Assembly (NCBI RefSeq): GCF_027409185.1
Contig: NC_084474.1
Span: 4,643,382 to 4,707,381, forward strand
From: Cynocephalus volans
Lineage: Eukaryota > Chordata > Mammalia > Dermoptera > Cynocephalidae
DNA length: 64,000 nucleotides
Reading direction: 5' to 3'
Part shown: positions 18,820 through 30,200 of the stretch, piece after piece
Layout: each line of letters starts with the position of its first letter
Numbering within the stretch: position 1 is the stretch's first letter
Program-made: the position numbers and the translations under genes
The notes under the pieces: model-generated
The model's input: the letters and a program-made list of their open reading frames with translations, nothing else
Told to the model about the DNA's origin: nothing
Databases searched by the model: none

Positions 18820-20160
18820 GAAAGTATCAAGAGAGTTTATCTGAGCCAATATGTGTGACTGTAGCCCAGGAAAAACATCACCAACTTGCCTTGGGAAGTG
18901 CTTTCCAAAGGGCTGGCAGGATTTTAGCATTTTTATAACCACACAGCAAGGAAGGGCAAAAAGGAAGGGGGTGATACTGTGAAGATGTGTATTCGGTCTT
19001 CGTCCCAGTCTCCTGACATACAAGTCCTAAAATCCTTAGAATCCCCAAAGTGCTGAGTCTTTTTGTATGTTAATGATGGCTGGCAACCCCTAGGTAGCTT
19101 CAGGATGGGGGCTGGTCACAGGAAACAGCAAAATGGGACTGAAACTTCTGGGGAAGGGCGAGGGGCTGATCACCAGTGGCCAATGACTTAATCAATCACG
19201 CCTATGTAATGAAGCCTTTGTAAAAACCCAAAATGCCTGGGTTGGGAGAGCTTCTGCACAGCTGAGCACGTGGAGGTTCCTGAAGGGTGGTGCACCTGGG
19301 GAGGGCATGGGAGCTCTGTGCCCCTTCCCCATACCTCACCCTGTGCATCTCTTCATCTGTATTCTTTGTAATATACTTTATAATAAACCAGTGAACATAA
19401 ATATGTGCTTTCCTGAGTTCTGTGAGCCACTCAAGCAAACTAACCAAACCCAAGGCAGGGATTGTGGGAACCCTGATTTATGGTTTGTTAGTGTTGGGAA
19501 AATGGAACAATTTGGTGAGCCTCCCCTCGCCTCAGAGCCGGTTCAGGGTGGTTTGGTAACATTGTGTGGGTGGAGTGAGTGCGCCCACACAGCGTGGCTT
19601 TGGCTGGTGTTTACTGCCTTGGGCACCTGCCCTGCGTGGCCATATTTTTCCAGACCTGCAGTTTCCAAGAACCATGTGGCCAGTTGCCTAGCTTATAGAC
19701 CTGCAGGAAGGGGTCTGGTGACCCAGCCTGGCGTGTGAAGGGTTTGTGACCCAGTCTGTGAAGGGGCTTGAGGGGTCTGGGAGCTCCAGACCCAGCCCTA
19801 GTTCAACCATCGGCCCAGTCCGTGACAGGATTGTGAGCAGGATAAGCGACATTGGCCTTAGCCTTCGCCTCGCAGTAGCCAGATAGTTGGTCAGAAGTTC
19901 CAGAGGCCTGGACATGCAACTGGCACCTGAAGTGGGAGGCAGTCTTGGGGACTGAGTCCTCACCCTGTGGGATCTGACGCTATCTCTAGGTAGACAGTGT
20001 CAGAATTCAACTGGAGGATACTCCACTGAAGAATTGCTGGCTTTCTTGCCAGTGGGGAGAAATCCCCACACATTTGTCACAGAATTCGGTCTTCTGTGTT
20101 GATTGTGCTGTGAGAGCAGAGGAAAGACAGTGTGTTTTCCCCACTCACTCTTACAAGGGG
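18820..20160 (+). repeat. Ancient LTR-like interspersed repeat
   Basis: Blocks such as ccaatgacttaatcaatcac, ataataaaccagtgaacata, gagttctgtgagccactcaa and gtgggatctgacgctatctc are familiar from an old mammalian repeat whose name I cannot give with certainty. It is LTR-like with an AATAAA near 19381. It is interrupted by copy 2 of the LTR-like repeat. No intact retroviral gene. Confidence 0.5.
19492..19808 (+). repeat. LTR-like repeat, copy 2, inserted in an older repeat
   Basis: Begins tgttgggaaaatgg and shares with copy 1 the blocks gtgggtggagt, gtttgtgacc and gagctccagacccagcccta. It interrupts an older LTR-like repeat between a block ending near 19482 and one resuming near 19888. Confidence 0.55.
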
Positions 20161-20454
20161 ACAGCCCCTTTATCAGTGTATCAGGCTTTTCATTGGTTCC
20201 ATAGCATCACATAGGCTAATGACTGGTTCTTGGTTACATCCTATGTACAAATGTATTTGTAAGGGTCACAAGATACATTTTCAGCATTCCTAAGTTAATA
20301 CAAATTCTTTAGGCATTGATAAGTCTGGTGTTAGGTTAAAAATAATCTTGTGGTAACAGTTCCAGAATGTGTGGAACCCCATTCCAGATCCCTGAAGGCT
20401 TTTAGGAACTTAGTTGACCTTAGAGCAGGTTTCAGGTTTATCAGCTCCATTGAC

Positions 20455-20600
20455 TAGTTTACTTCCTGGGATCTCCATTTTAAAAATGAAGACAGTGAGG
20501 CTCAGGAGCTAAGTAATTTGCCCAAGATCACGCAGCTAATGAGATGCAGATCTAGGATATGAACATAAGTTTTCTGGCTCCAAAGTTTATTCTTTCCTAT
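20455..20600 (-). repeat. MIR element
   Basis: Antisense MIR core: agacagtgaggctcaggagc and agtaatttgcccaagatcac. Confidence 0.65.
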
Positions 20601-21437
20601 ACCACATATACAGCTCACGAGCTGAAGTCCATTCCCAAACATATCCAGTTGCTTGAAGCATAGCTAAATATTCACTAAAATGCAAAGGGAACACTCCTTG
20701 CTGCTGTTTTCAGATTACACTCAACTGTAGGAGTATGTCACCTTTTCCCCTAAATTATCCTTTATGTAAACGAGATTCTAGTGCTTTACTAGGAAGTGTT
20801 TAAGACTAAATAACTTGTAGGTTACATCAGCCAGGCTGTCCCCTAATCTACACGTGGACAAAATTGGTTTCTTCATAAAACCAACTTTGTAAACATTTGC
20901 TGCCCTTTTAACATTCAGATGACTCTGACTTTGGTAGGAAGCCCCCAGACGTAACGTCCAATCCTAATTCATAACTGTATTCACCATCTTATGAAGATCT
21001 TGGCTGAGGCTCTGGGGATCACCCTTGGGAGCCCGATGCCCCACAGCAGGTTCAGTTTTTTTACCTTGTCTCCTTGCTCCCCCTTGTGATCAAGAATGAA
21101 GTGAGCACTCAGGCCCAACGGAAATTCTAAGTATGTAAGTCCAGAAGCATTTCCCAATTTCTGGTGGCAATTCCCCATGGAACTGCATTCCCCTTCTTAA
21201 AAATCTAGGTACTTCTCCACCTTATAAAAACTTCTCTAATTATAAAAGAAATACATATTTCCAAATTTTAGAAATTTCTGAAAATACAGAAAAATGTGAA
21301 GAAGAAAATAAAAATCACATATACTCTGACCTAGCAGAGACAGTCATTGTCAAATTTTGGTAAAATTTTCCCATTTTTTCTTTGTATGCAGGTACATATA
21401 CATGCATTTTTAATTTATTTAATGTGCAATATAATTA

Positions 21438-21545
21438 GGGGCTGGACAGTTAGCTCAGTTGGTTAGAGCGTGCTGCTGATAACACTAAGTTCCAGGGTTC
21501 GATCCCTGTACCAGCCAGCCACTCGAAAAAAACCCACAAAAATAA
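21438..21545 (+). mobile_element. tRNA-derived SINE monomer
   Basis: ggggctggacagttagctca followed by gttggttagagcgtgctgct and the B box ggttcgatccc, then an A-rich tail. It is one of the copies nearest to the tRNA-Ile parent. Confidence 0.85.
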
Positions 21546-22432
21546 TCTATTACCAGCTCCAGCACTAGCCATTACAATCCCTACAACTACTCTGGTGAAC
21601 CTCCCTTGCCCAGTCCTTTTCTCTGCCTTCCCATTAGAATGATACGCCGATGCTTATGTTTATCACTCCCTTGCTGCTGCTTAAACTACAACACGCACAC
21701 ATATAACTGTACATATTTTTTCTTCCTGTTTTTTTTCCTTCCTGTTTTTTTTCCAGAGCCTTTCTCCCAGATCTTCAAATGTTATCAAAACACATGGCTG
21801 TACCATAACCCAGAAGATGGGTATACTACAGCTTATTTAATGAATCCTCTAAATGTTGGGCATTTATGTTTTCATTTTTTGCTGCATTAAATCACTCAAG
21901 CTATTCAAGATAAGTCTTTGCACAAATATATGATTATTTCCTTGAGATGAGTCTTTAGATATGGAATTTCAGGGCATGAATTCAGTCTTCTATCATTCTG
22001 TCCCTCTGCTCGGGAAACCATTTCCCTCTTGTCCACCTGAGCTGTTCTGAGACATCATTTCCCCTGAGAAGCCATCAGTCCCCTCCCAGACACAGTAGGT
22101 GCTTTTACTGCTGTGTCCCTGTGTTCTGCTGCCTTTTGTAGAAGGCCTAGGGACATGCTTTTATCTCCTCCTTTCAAAGATGCCATCAGCTGCTCGGATC
22201 CTTAGGCCTCATAAGAATTTGGGAGTCCTTGAAAAAAAGCAAGTGGTACCTTTTTCTTTAAAGAAATGGAATTAACTAACACTGCTGTTTTTAGAATCTT
22301 ATAATATTCTTACATTTAGGGTAATTAAGCTACCAATATTCACAGTTGAGCTTCTGTTCTCAGTTAATTTCTGATAGTAAAACTACATTTTCTGAGAGTA
22401 AAACTACACTAACCTGAGATTTTTCTCTCAGA

Positions 22433-22461
22433 AAGACAAGATGGTCAAGTAATCTTGTCTT
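22433..22461. other. 10-bp perfect inverted repeat with 9-nt loop
   Basis: aagacaagat at 22433-22442 pairs with atcttgtctt at 22452-22461. A second 8-bp inverted repeat (tctgagag, ctctcaga) lies at 22391-22432. Function unknown; could be part of an old DNA transposon. Confidence 0.5.
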
Positions 22462-23199
22462 GAGCAGGGTGACCAGTACTGTGAACCTGCCCGCTAGGGA
22501 ACACTGTCTCCATGGGCATCTGGACCCCATGGCTCTAACACTTTGGGTGTTTCCTCACACATCAGCTCTGAGCATGGTGCCCTGCACATAGTAAGCAATT
22601 AGCAAATGTCTCTCAAAGAAGGAGTCTAAAGTCCCTTTCCTGCACTAAAATTCTATGATTCTATCTATTTTATAGGAGCAAAATGCTCCTATAAATGCTC
22701 CTACAATGGAGACTTTAGATTCCAGTGTGGGTGGGAAATAAGAACTGACTGTAGCTGTGAGGTGGTGAAGGCTGGAGTCTTGAAGTGGACATCTGGGTCC
22801 AGCTAACGACAGGGCCAGAGGGGCAGGAAGCAGAGAAAGGATTCCTTCCAGCAGCAGCTGTTTTCCTTAACAGTTTCTTTCATTGTCTACCTGTTTCAGG
22901 CATTGAGAGAGAAAGTAGGTCCCTCTGAATGACCTGGGAATGGTGTCAGGTCCTTTCAGAAGAAAGACCTTTGGTTAACAGACAATGAAGGAAGGAATGT
23001 TGCCAAATTCCCTTTCCAAGTGCTCTTGACAGCCTTTAAAGGTCTGCTGTATTTGACAAAAGGTCAGGTCTGAGCCAAAGCACAGGCTTAAGTTGTGGCT
23101 CTAATGTTCATCAGTATATGAATAAATGTGTTTTGCCTGTATAGCTGCTAAATTCCTATAGCATATTAATTTTTATGTGTTTTTTATCAATGAATATTT

Positions 23200-23370
23200 T
23201 CCATATGCCAGGCAGATGATGTGCCATGGATACATTATTTAATATCCACTACTATGCTCTGAGATAAATATTACGTAGTTCTGTTTTGCAGATGTGGAGA
23301 GAGTAAGTTGCTTGCTTAAGACCACAGAGTTGGCAGAGGTGAGATACAAACCCAGCCTCTTCTGACTCCA
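23200..23370 (-). repeat. MIR-family element
   Basis: Antisense blocks cagatgtggagagagtaagt and cttaagaccacagagttggc. Confidence 0.6.
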
Positions 23371-23499
23371 GAGCTCATTTTATTTGGGCTACTAGGTTAT
23401 ATTGCTTTACTTATTACATTTACCATATTCTGCCTCATTTGGCAGATATTTGTCTAAGTCTTACATTATAAGTCCCTTGGGGCATTTATTTTATCTTTT

Positions 23500-23650
23500 T
23501 TTTTTAATCTTTTAAAAATTACTTTTAAAGTTTTTTTATTAATATTATTTTTTTTTACATCTAAGATGTTGTGGAGCAGTTGGTGGGGAAGGGAACGGGG
23601 AGAGGGGGAGGGAAATAGGGTGGGAGGTGGTGGAGGGAGGGGGTGTGGTC
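23500..23650 (-). mobile_element. L1 3'-end-like fragment with purine-rich tract
   Basis: A T-rich stretch is followed by a G/A-rich tract (gggagagggggagggaaata), as found at antisense L1 3' ends. Not certain. Confidence 0.4.
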
Positions 23651-23769
23651 GTATTGGCATGAAATGTCTTACAAGCAGTAGGCAAGTAACGGTATTTGCT
23701 TATCGGTTCAAGAAGCAAGCTGGTATTGTGTACTGAGCATCGCAGACCTTGTGGGGATTTTTTCTGCCT

Positions 23770-24470
23770 TTTTATTTTGAAATTTTTAAAAGTTATTGAA
23801 GTTTCACGGATAGTGCAATGAACTCAGATTCACCAATCGTTAACATTTTGTCATGTTTGTTTTTTCTGGACCATTTGAGTTTCACTTCTAAATACTTCAG
23901 CATGTATCTCCTTAAGGCCATTCTAGCATAACCAAGATACAGCACCCTCAGGAAATTTTACGTTGTTACAATACTAATACAGTCTCTAGTCACATTTCTT
24001 CAATTGTCCCCATCATTTTTTGTTTGTTTGTTCGTTTGTTTTTTTTTTCTAGAACAATTTCCTAGCCTTTCTTAATCTCTCGGAAAATTGACATGTGGGG
24101 GCAGCTGTTTGGCAGAAGTTCCCTCAATGCGGACTTGTCTGTTTCCTCGTGAACAGAACAAATCACACACTTTTGGCGAGAACGTCGTCTGTCCTCGTGC
24201 GTGACATCCGAAGGCGCCTCGTCGTCTGTCCCACGCGGCGATGCTCCGCTGGACCACCTGGGTGAGTGACTCCTCTGATGTGAAGTCACCTCTGCTCCTC
24301 AGTAAGTAATCTATGCGGTGACACCGTGAAACCAGACTGATGTCCTCAACAGTCCCCTGATACTTTGCCTGAATCCTTTATTCGTCTGGTGGTTCCACAG
24401 TGGTGATTTTCTGTTTCTGTCATTTCCTCTGCGTCTGTCGGTCGGTCTCCTCCTCTAAAGAAGAGCTCTC
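23770..24470 (-). mobile_element. Old L1-type repeat just upstream of the VDAC3 CpG island
   Basis: Segments such as ttcaccaatcgttaacattt and gcctgaatcctttattcgtc match an old L1-related repeat as I remember it. The part from 24170 is unusually CpG-rich for so old a repeat, as it borders the island. Confidence 0.5.
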
Positions 24471-24749
24471 CCCCCCCGAATTACAATGTCCGCCTACCTG
24501 TGTGCCCTTAAATCACTCATCCTCTGGGGCCCTGTCTTCTCACCCTCAGGATGAGACGACCTGCGGGACACATTCCTGCATGTTGGTCGGTGTGAGATGA
24601 AGAGGCCGCGCCCCACCCACCGGAGACCGAGCGTCCGGGCCCCACGTGAGGCGCGACCCCCCTGCTAGGAGCTCCCGCGCGGCCTCGCGACAACGAGCGC
24701 CTCCAGGACACAGGCCCGCCCCCGGCCGCCGGCTGTGTGCCCGGCCTCC

Positions 24750-24927
24750 TGCGCACGCGCGCCGGCGTAGCCAGACGTTAGAGGAGTTGGTCGCCCCCGC
24801 CGCCCCCTGCGGCGGCCAGGCCGGCGGCGCGAGACCGCGGCGGGACACCACAGCGCAGACGCGAACGGGCGGAGCGGGCGGAGCGGGGGCGCGCAGGCGC
24901 GCGGGGGCATCGGGCCGCGCAGGCGCG
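24750..24927. promoter_or_regulatory. Three NRF-1-like motifs in the VDAC3 promoter
   Basis: TGCGCACGCGCG at 24750-24761 fits the NRF-1 consensus YGCGCAYGCGCR. CGCGCAGGCGCG at 24890-24901 and 24916-24927 are one-base variants. NRF-1 controls many nuclear genes for mitochondrial proteins, which suits VDAC3. Confidence 0.5.
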
Positions 24928-24939
24928 TCGGCGTTGGTG

Positions 24940-24993
24940 GAGGAGACCTTCGGCGGCGCCGGGGCGGAGCGGACGCGGGCCCTGCGACTGGAG
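24940..24993 (+). other. VDAC3: Inferred VDAC3 5' UTR exon (donor at 24994)
   Basis: A good donor, GGAG followed by gtgagg, lies at 24993/24994 inside the CpG island, and the coding exons begin with an acceptor just before the ATG. A noncoding first exon is therefore required. Its 5' limit is not visible. Confidence 0.5.
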
Positions 24994-26529
24994 GTGAGGC
25001 TTCGGCGGCGGCGGTGGCGGTGGAGGGGCCAGGCGGGGCCGCGGCCGCGCAGGGGACCCGGCGGGGACCCGCGGAAGGGTCGGAGGCCGAAACGCCTGAC
25101 GGGGCGCGGCCAGGGGCGGGGCGCCGGCCCTGCGCGACCTGCCGCCGCCTCGGGCTGGGCCCGCGCGGCGCCGACCTGACTCCGCCGGCGGGTGCGGCGA
25201 GCGTGCCCGGTGTCAGGCGGGGAGGAGTCGGGTCCTGGGCCCCGAGCCCGGCCCGCTTCGTCCCGCGGGTGCACCTTAGGACGCTGGGGCGAGCGACAGC
25301 AGGGGCTCGCCGCCGACTCTCACGTTAGTACCGCCCAGTTAGCGCCTCGGTGCGTGGTGCTTGTGTGTCTGCAAACAAGTGCATGTCGTAGAGCTGTCGG
25401 ACGTGTGACTACAGCTCTCCTCTTGAGTAACGTGCAGCCCCTGCGTGCTCTCGATTTTTGCTTGATCACCCCAGCAGTGCATTTCCCATCAGACTCCTGG
25501 GCCTGAGAAAGTGAGCTCGAACTAGGCAGAAGTGATGTCCGTTAAACTAAACGAGCCACACGGCTTTTGCGTAGCATCTGGTACTGTTTTGAAAAATTAG
25601 AAAGCAAAATGCTAAAAGGCCTTTAATTAGTCTCCAGACGTGTATATGGTGCTTCGGAACATTTAAGTATGCCTTTTCTCTTGTCATTGTGAAAAACCAG
25701 ACTGTAGAGCTTTAACATTTCTGTTTGAGTATGTATTACCTGTATTTATATACTCCCAAATTATAGACTTCTAGCAAAATTTCAACAGATACCAGCGTCA
25801 ATTTGGATCATAAAGAGTAATGACATCAAATTGGAATTGGGAATATGTAAAAAATCTAGCTTCGATAATTTGAGTACGAGAAATTGAATTGTAAAATAAT
25901 TGCTGTGGAAGTGAACTATGAAACCTTGTAGTTCACAGCAAACTTCTATTATGTCATGAAGTCAGTACATTTATACTACTGTTTCTTAACTTCATATATA
26001 GTTTTTATACAATACTCTTTCCCCTTAATTTTATATCATGGTGTCTGTCATATTTGACAGGTTTACGTTAAGGAACAAATTTTAAGTGAATTCCCAGTTA
26101 AGTGCATCGTAAGTGTATGTTCAGGTGTGATGGTATAGGCCGAAATTTAGCAGAAGTCTGGACTAAGAGTTGGGCTGCATATAAGTAAATATTAGTTTGA
26201 ATGTGTAGATCAGGCATAGTAATTGCGAGCGCTAACTGGTACTCTGGATTTTTCTGGTATAGTAATTGGGCTAATGGGACTGCTTAAAGTGGTTCTATTA
26301 CTGGTTAGTTATGGCTTTTGAGTCTGCAGTAAGGACACAACAGAACCTGCTGCAGGTAAAGATTCCACGCTATACAAAGAGGGCAAGGAATGGTGTATTC
26401 CGCAGTGTTCATAGCTTCTATGAATTTGATGTGAGGGCCGTAGTGGAATTAGAAAAGTTGGGTGAGTAGACAAGGCGAAAAGTCAGAGCGCTTTGGGATT
26501 TTGAAGGCTTTTACTTCAGAGTTTACATC

Positions 26530-26555
26530 AGTTTTTTTTTTTTTTTTTTTTTTTT
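26530..26555. repeat. Poly(T) tract
   Basis: About 25 T in the first VDAC3 intron. Confidence 0.9.
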
Positions 26556-27153
26556 AGCAAGCAGGCTACTGCAGGTGGAATCTGTCCTATTTCTGGTTAA
26601 TGGGTACAGTTATAGCACCTTAAGAAAAGCTTTGAGAAGGAGCAAATTTCTCAGTTAATATGGTAATTCTTATTTTAGGAACTGAATTTCAGAGTAGTAG
26701 AATGTTAACCCTTGAGGATTTTGATTGCATCTATTCTTATGGTTCCTTAAAAATTTTACTTTGTTGCTTTATACAGCTGTTTGGCTTTATAACAGCCCAG
26801 AGAAAATTTTTCTAAGGTAATTTTTGCATTAGAAGAAAACAATAAGTCCAATTTCAAAGCATCTCCTTCAGCTTGCGAGAACTTTCTTTTCTTTGAAATG
26901 CAATCAGAAAGATGACCACTGTGAATCTCGTGGGAAAAGCCTTTATTCTCCAGTGTTCTGGAAAACTCTTTTTAAAGGAGCAGAATGCCTCCTCTTAACT
27001 TTGAGTGCATAGAGTATAAGCATAAATGATGCAAAGAAAGAGAAAGCTGTACTCATATACCTCTTCCCACAGGATGAACAGTGGAAGAACTATGGGTGAA
27101 TAAATACCAAACGGTTATTTTTATTCCTTTATCCCCATTTTTCTTTATAAGCT

Positions 27154-27220
27154 ATGTGTAACACACCGACTTACTGTGACCTAGGAAAGGCTGCCAAGGA
27201 TGTCTTCAACAAAGGATATG
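27154..27220 (+). CDS. VDAC3: VDAC3 first coding exon
   Basis: Encodes residues 1-22, [10 protein letters not shown] to FNKGY: the N-terminal helix that lies inside the barrel in known VDAC structures. Cys2 and Cys8 are here. Donor gtaagt. Confidence 0.96.
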
Positions 27221-30200
27221 GTAAGTATGCTATAGTAAATTTCCAATTTTGGGTAAGGGTTAGTGTTGAGTGCTTGCTTACTTTGTGCAAGATGCTGTGC
27301 TAGTAAAATATGGGTAAGTCTACGTTAATCTACTTCATGAGACATAAGGGGTAACTATTAACAGGCTATTAGACTTCCTTCTTTAGAGGTAGATTCCCTT
27401 ACAAGCATTAAAAGCAATTATATACATATATACATGCATATACATATTTAATATTATCTGTAACATAAAATCATATAAATCTATAGTATTTGTGCATCTT
27501 TTGGCTAGCCTTGGAGACAGTTAAAGTAGGGGGTACTTTTCCCCCCTCCAAATAATGGCATTGTTTTATGAAAGTGAAGACACAATTTGTGACTTCTTTG
27601 GAGTAACATATATTCTTGGATTCCCATATACACATTTACTTTTGTGTTTTAAAGTTTAATCTTTAAAGTTTAAATTTTTGTGCTGTACACATTTGATTAT
27701 TTTCTTATTAGGTAGTAATGTTAAATGTATATTTTAAGCTTGTATGTATATTGGCATAATATTTTCTAGTAATTTTGATAACTTGGAATAGTGCATATTT
27801 CTTTCATGCATTTTTTCTTTAACTTATATTTTAAAAGTTATGTCCTTATTCATTTTTAGGGACTTATTTGATTGTAATTTAGTTTCTTGTGGAACTCTTG
27901 CCTAATGAGAGTATTATGTATTTTCCATATGGAACGTATGGACTATTTCATAATTTCTGAGTTGCATAAAGTAGAGTGAATGTCAGTCACATTTTGTACA
28001 TTACTTTGTTTTTGTGTGTGTGTGTCTAGGGTTTGGCATGGTCAAAATAGATCTGAGAACCAAGTCTTGTAGTGGAGTGGTGAGTACCTAAGATAGTTTT
28101 AATATCTTAAAATTATATATTAATAGCATGATTAAGTTAAAGGAACCCATTTAAAGATCAGTGTTTAGTTATGTGAAACTTCGTCCTGTAAAACCCGTAG
28201 ACCACCAGGTTGGATTTTTATCGAGACCCTTTGTCATAATGATTATTCTGTGTCTTACTCTGAGAAGATAGGGAATATATGTTTTCTGACCATGTCATAT
28301 TTTCTGACCATATACATACTTTCATGAGTGTGTATATGGGTACTAAAAACTTTATTTCCATTATAATAGGTTCATGTAAATTTTACTGCCTTTTTATAAA
28401 AGTAAATTTTGTCTCTGTCCCCTTTATGATTAGTTGAAACAAAATGTAGAAATAAAATGTATTTCTACATGTATGCATTTAAAATATTATTCTACAGTTT
28501 TTAACTGATGTTCATAAAGTCTTTTTTACTGTTAGTTAAGAATATAGTAAAAGATATGTTGTCATGCTTTCAAAGCATCATTAACCAGAGCTTTTATTCA
28601 GTAAATCTCAACAAGTGGATTCACTTTTCATTCATTTAATTCTCTGATTTCTCCTCATTGGCCACATATTTTTTTGGTATTTACCCATTCAGACCTGTGC
28701 AAATTTTATTTCTGGTTATGATTTAAATAGAAGAACAAAAGGCATGTGGAATTCTTACAGTACTTTGCCTTGTACTCTGTATAGTCCTGGTTTGTCACTA
28801 TCATTCTTCCCTTGGATTTCTCTAGTGTAAATAAATATATGTGTACCTACCTTACTGAGATGGGCTTATTCTATATATGGTTCTGTTAAAATAGAAAAAT
28901 CACTATACTCATATTGAGGAGGTTTCAGAATTCGCTCAGGTTAGGTTTGTGTTACAAAAATTATCAACTAAACTTTTTTGTCTCCCTTTCATGCTGCTGT
29001 GTTGTGGTAATATTCAGATGGTAAGGAAAAAAAGCTTATTTGTGTGCTAGTTTCTGTGCCTGCTTTTGGTCTCTGGTATTGATTTAGGATAAATTTTATT
29101 CATTGTTCCAAATTTCTTAAAGTGTGTCTTGATATTTTTATCATCTGCCATCTATTTAACATTTTTGTTTGTTTTATTGTTTACTAACATTTAGTGTAGA
29201 GCTGTGGATATTATATGCATGTTATAAATGTACTTTACACTTGTTTTGACCTAATTATGAAATTAGACAAAAACTGAAGCAATTATAAGCCTGGAACTCA
29301 ACTTTACAGCATTTTTAGCCTTCTCTTTCAGATTTGTACCTCTAGTATTTTATTTAATTTATTTTTTGGTGGCTGGCTGGTACAGGGATTGGACCTGGGA
29401 CCTTAGTGTTAATCATCACCACGCTCTAACCAACTGAGCTAACTGGCCAGCCTCTTCTATCTCTAGTATTTTAGCTTTTTTGGGGGGGGGGGGGTTGCTG
29501 GCTGGTATAGGGACCTGAACCCATGACCCTAGTGTTAGAAGGCCATAATCTAACCAAGTGAGCTAACCGGCCAGCCTCTTTTAGATTCTTGATGGAGCTT
29601 CACACTTAGATATGATGACGATAACAAGGAAGAAATGTAGACTACTTGTTTGCCTTAATTTTGTGCGTAAAGTTTCCCTAACACCAAAATTAAGATTTAT
29701 ATTTGTTATACTTGTCAAGTTTGTAAAAGGTAAATGTAAAAAGTAAAACATTGGATAGTTGGATCTACTAAAAGAAAACGATTGCCACATTAAAGAATTA
29801 TGAGAACTGTTAAACATGACTAATGTTTAATCTTTTTTCTTTTTCTTTTTTTTTTTTTTTTACTAAGGCCTTGTCTTTAATGTGCAGCATGATATTCTCT
29901 TTGAAGCTTTCTGTGTGGTGTTGATAAACAGATGATAGTTTCCCAGTTTCATCTGCCCATAGAACTAGAGTTAGGAAGCAGGGTATTTGTGAAAGGGAGG
30001 ATTTGTATTGCAGGTGGTGAAAGAGAACTGGTCAGGGTTGGCAGCACTTCGTTACTGTTGGCAGTATTTCAGAAATGCTCCTTAAAAACAGGGCCAATCG
30101 GAATGCTTTTTTCTTGGCCGTTCATAGACTGTCAGTGACAGGTGTTGACTGCTTCCCCTTAGATGGAGATCTTTTTCTAATTGCTTATTGTCCTATGACT

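Larger units (their letters stand above)
24560..25350. promoter_or_regulatory. VDAC3: CpG island and promoter region of VDAC3
   Basis: About 800 bp are strongly GC- and CpG-rich, while the surroundings are A/T-rich and CpG-poor. No TATA box was seen. The island covers the inferred noncoding first exon of VDAC3. Long overlapping reading frames on both strands here are composition artefacts. Confidence 0.85.

Noticed and set aside
18495-18938. 147-codon plus-strand frame
   Set aside because: Its end lies in repeat-like sequence, and no protein family or splice context is visible.
21438-21511. tRNA-Ile gene
   Set aside because: Diverged from tRNA-Ile, with an A-rich tail; it is a SINE head, as are the similar copies.
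24546-25274. Long minus-strand reading frame (242 codons) in the CpG island
   Set aside because: Pro/Ala/Arg-rich composition artefact; stop codons are rare in GC-rich DNA, and frames on both strands are open.
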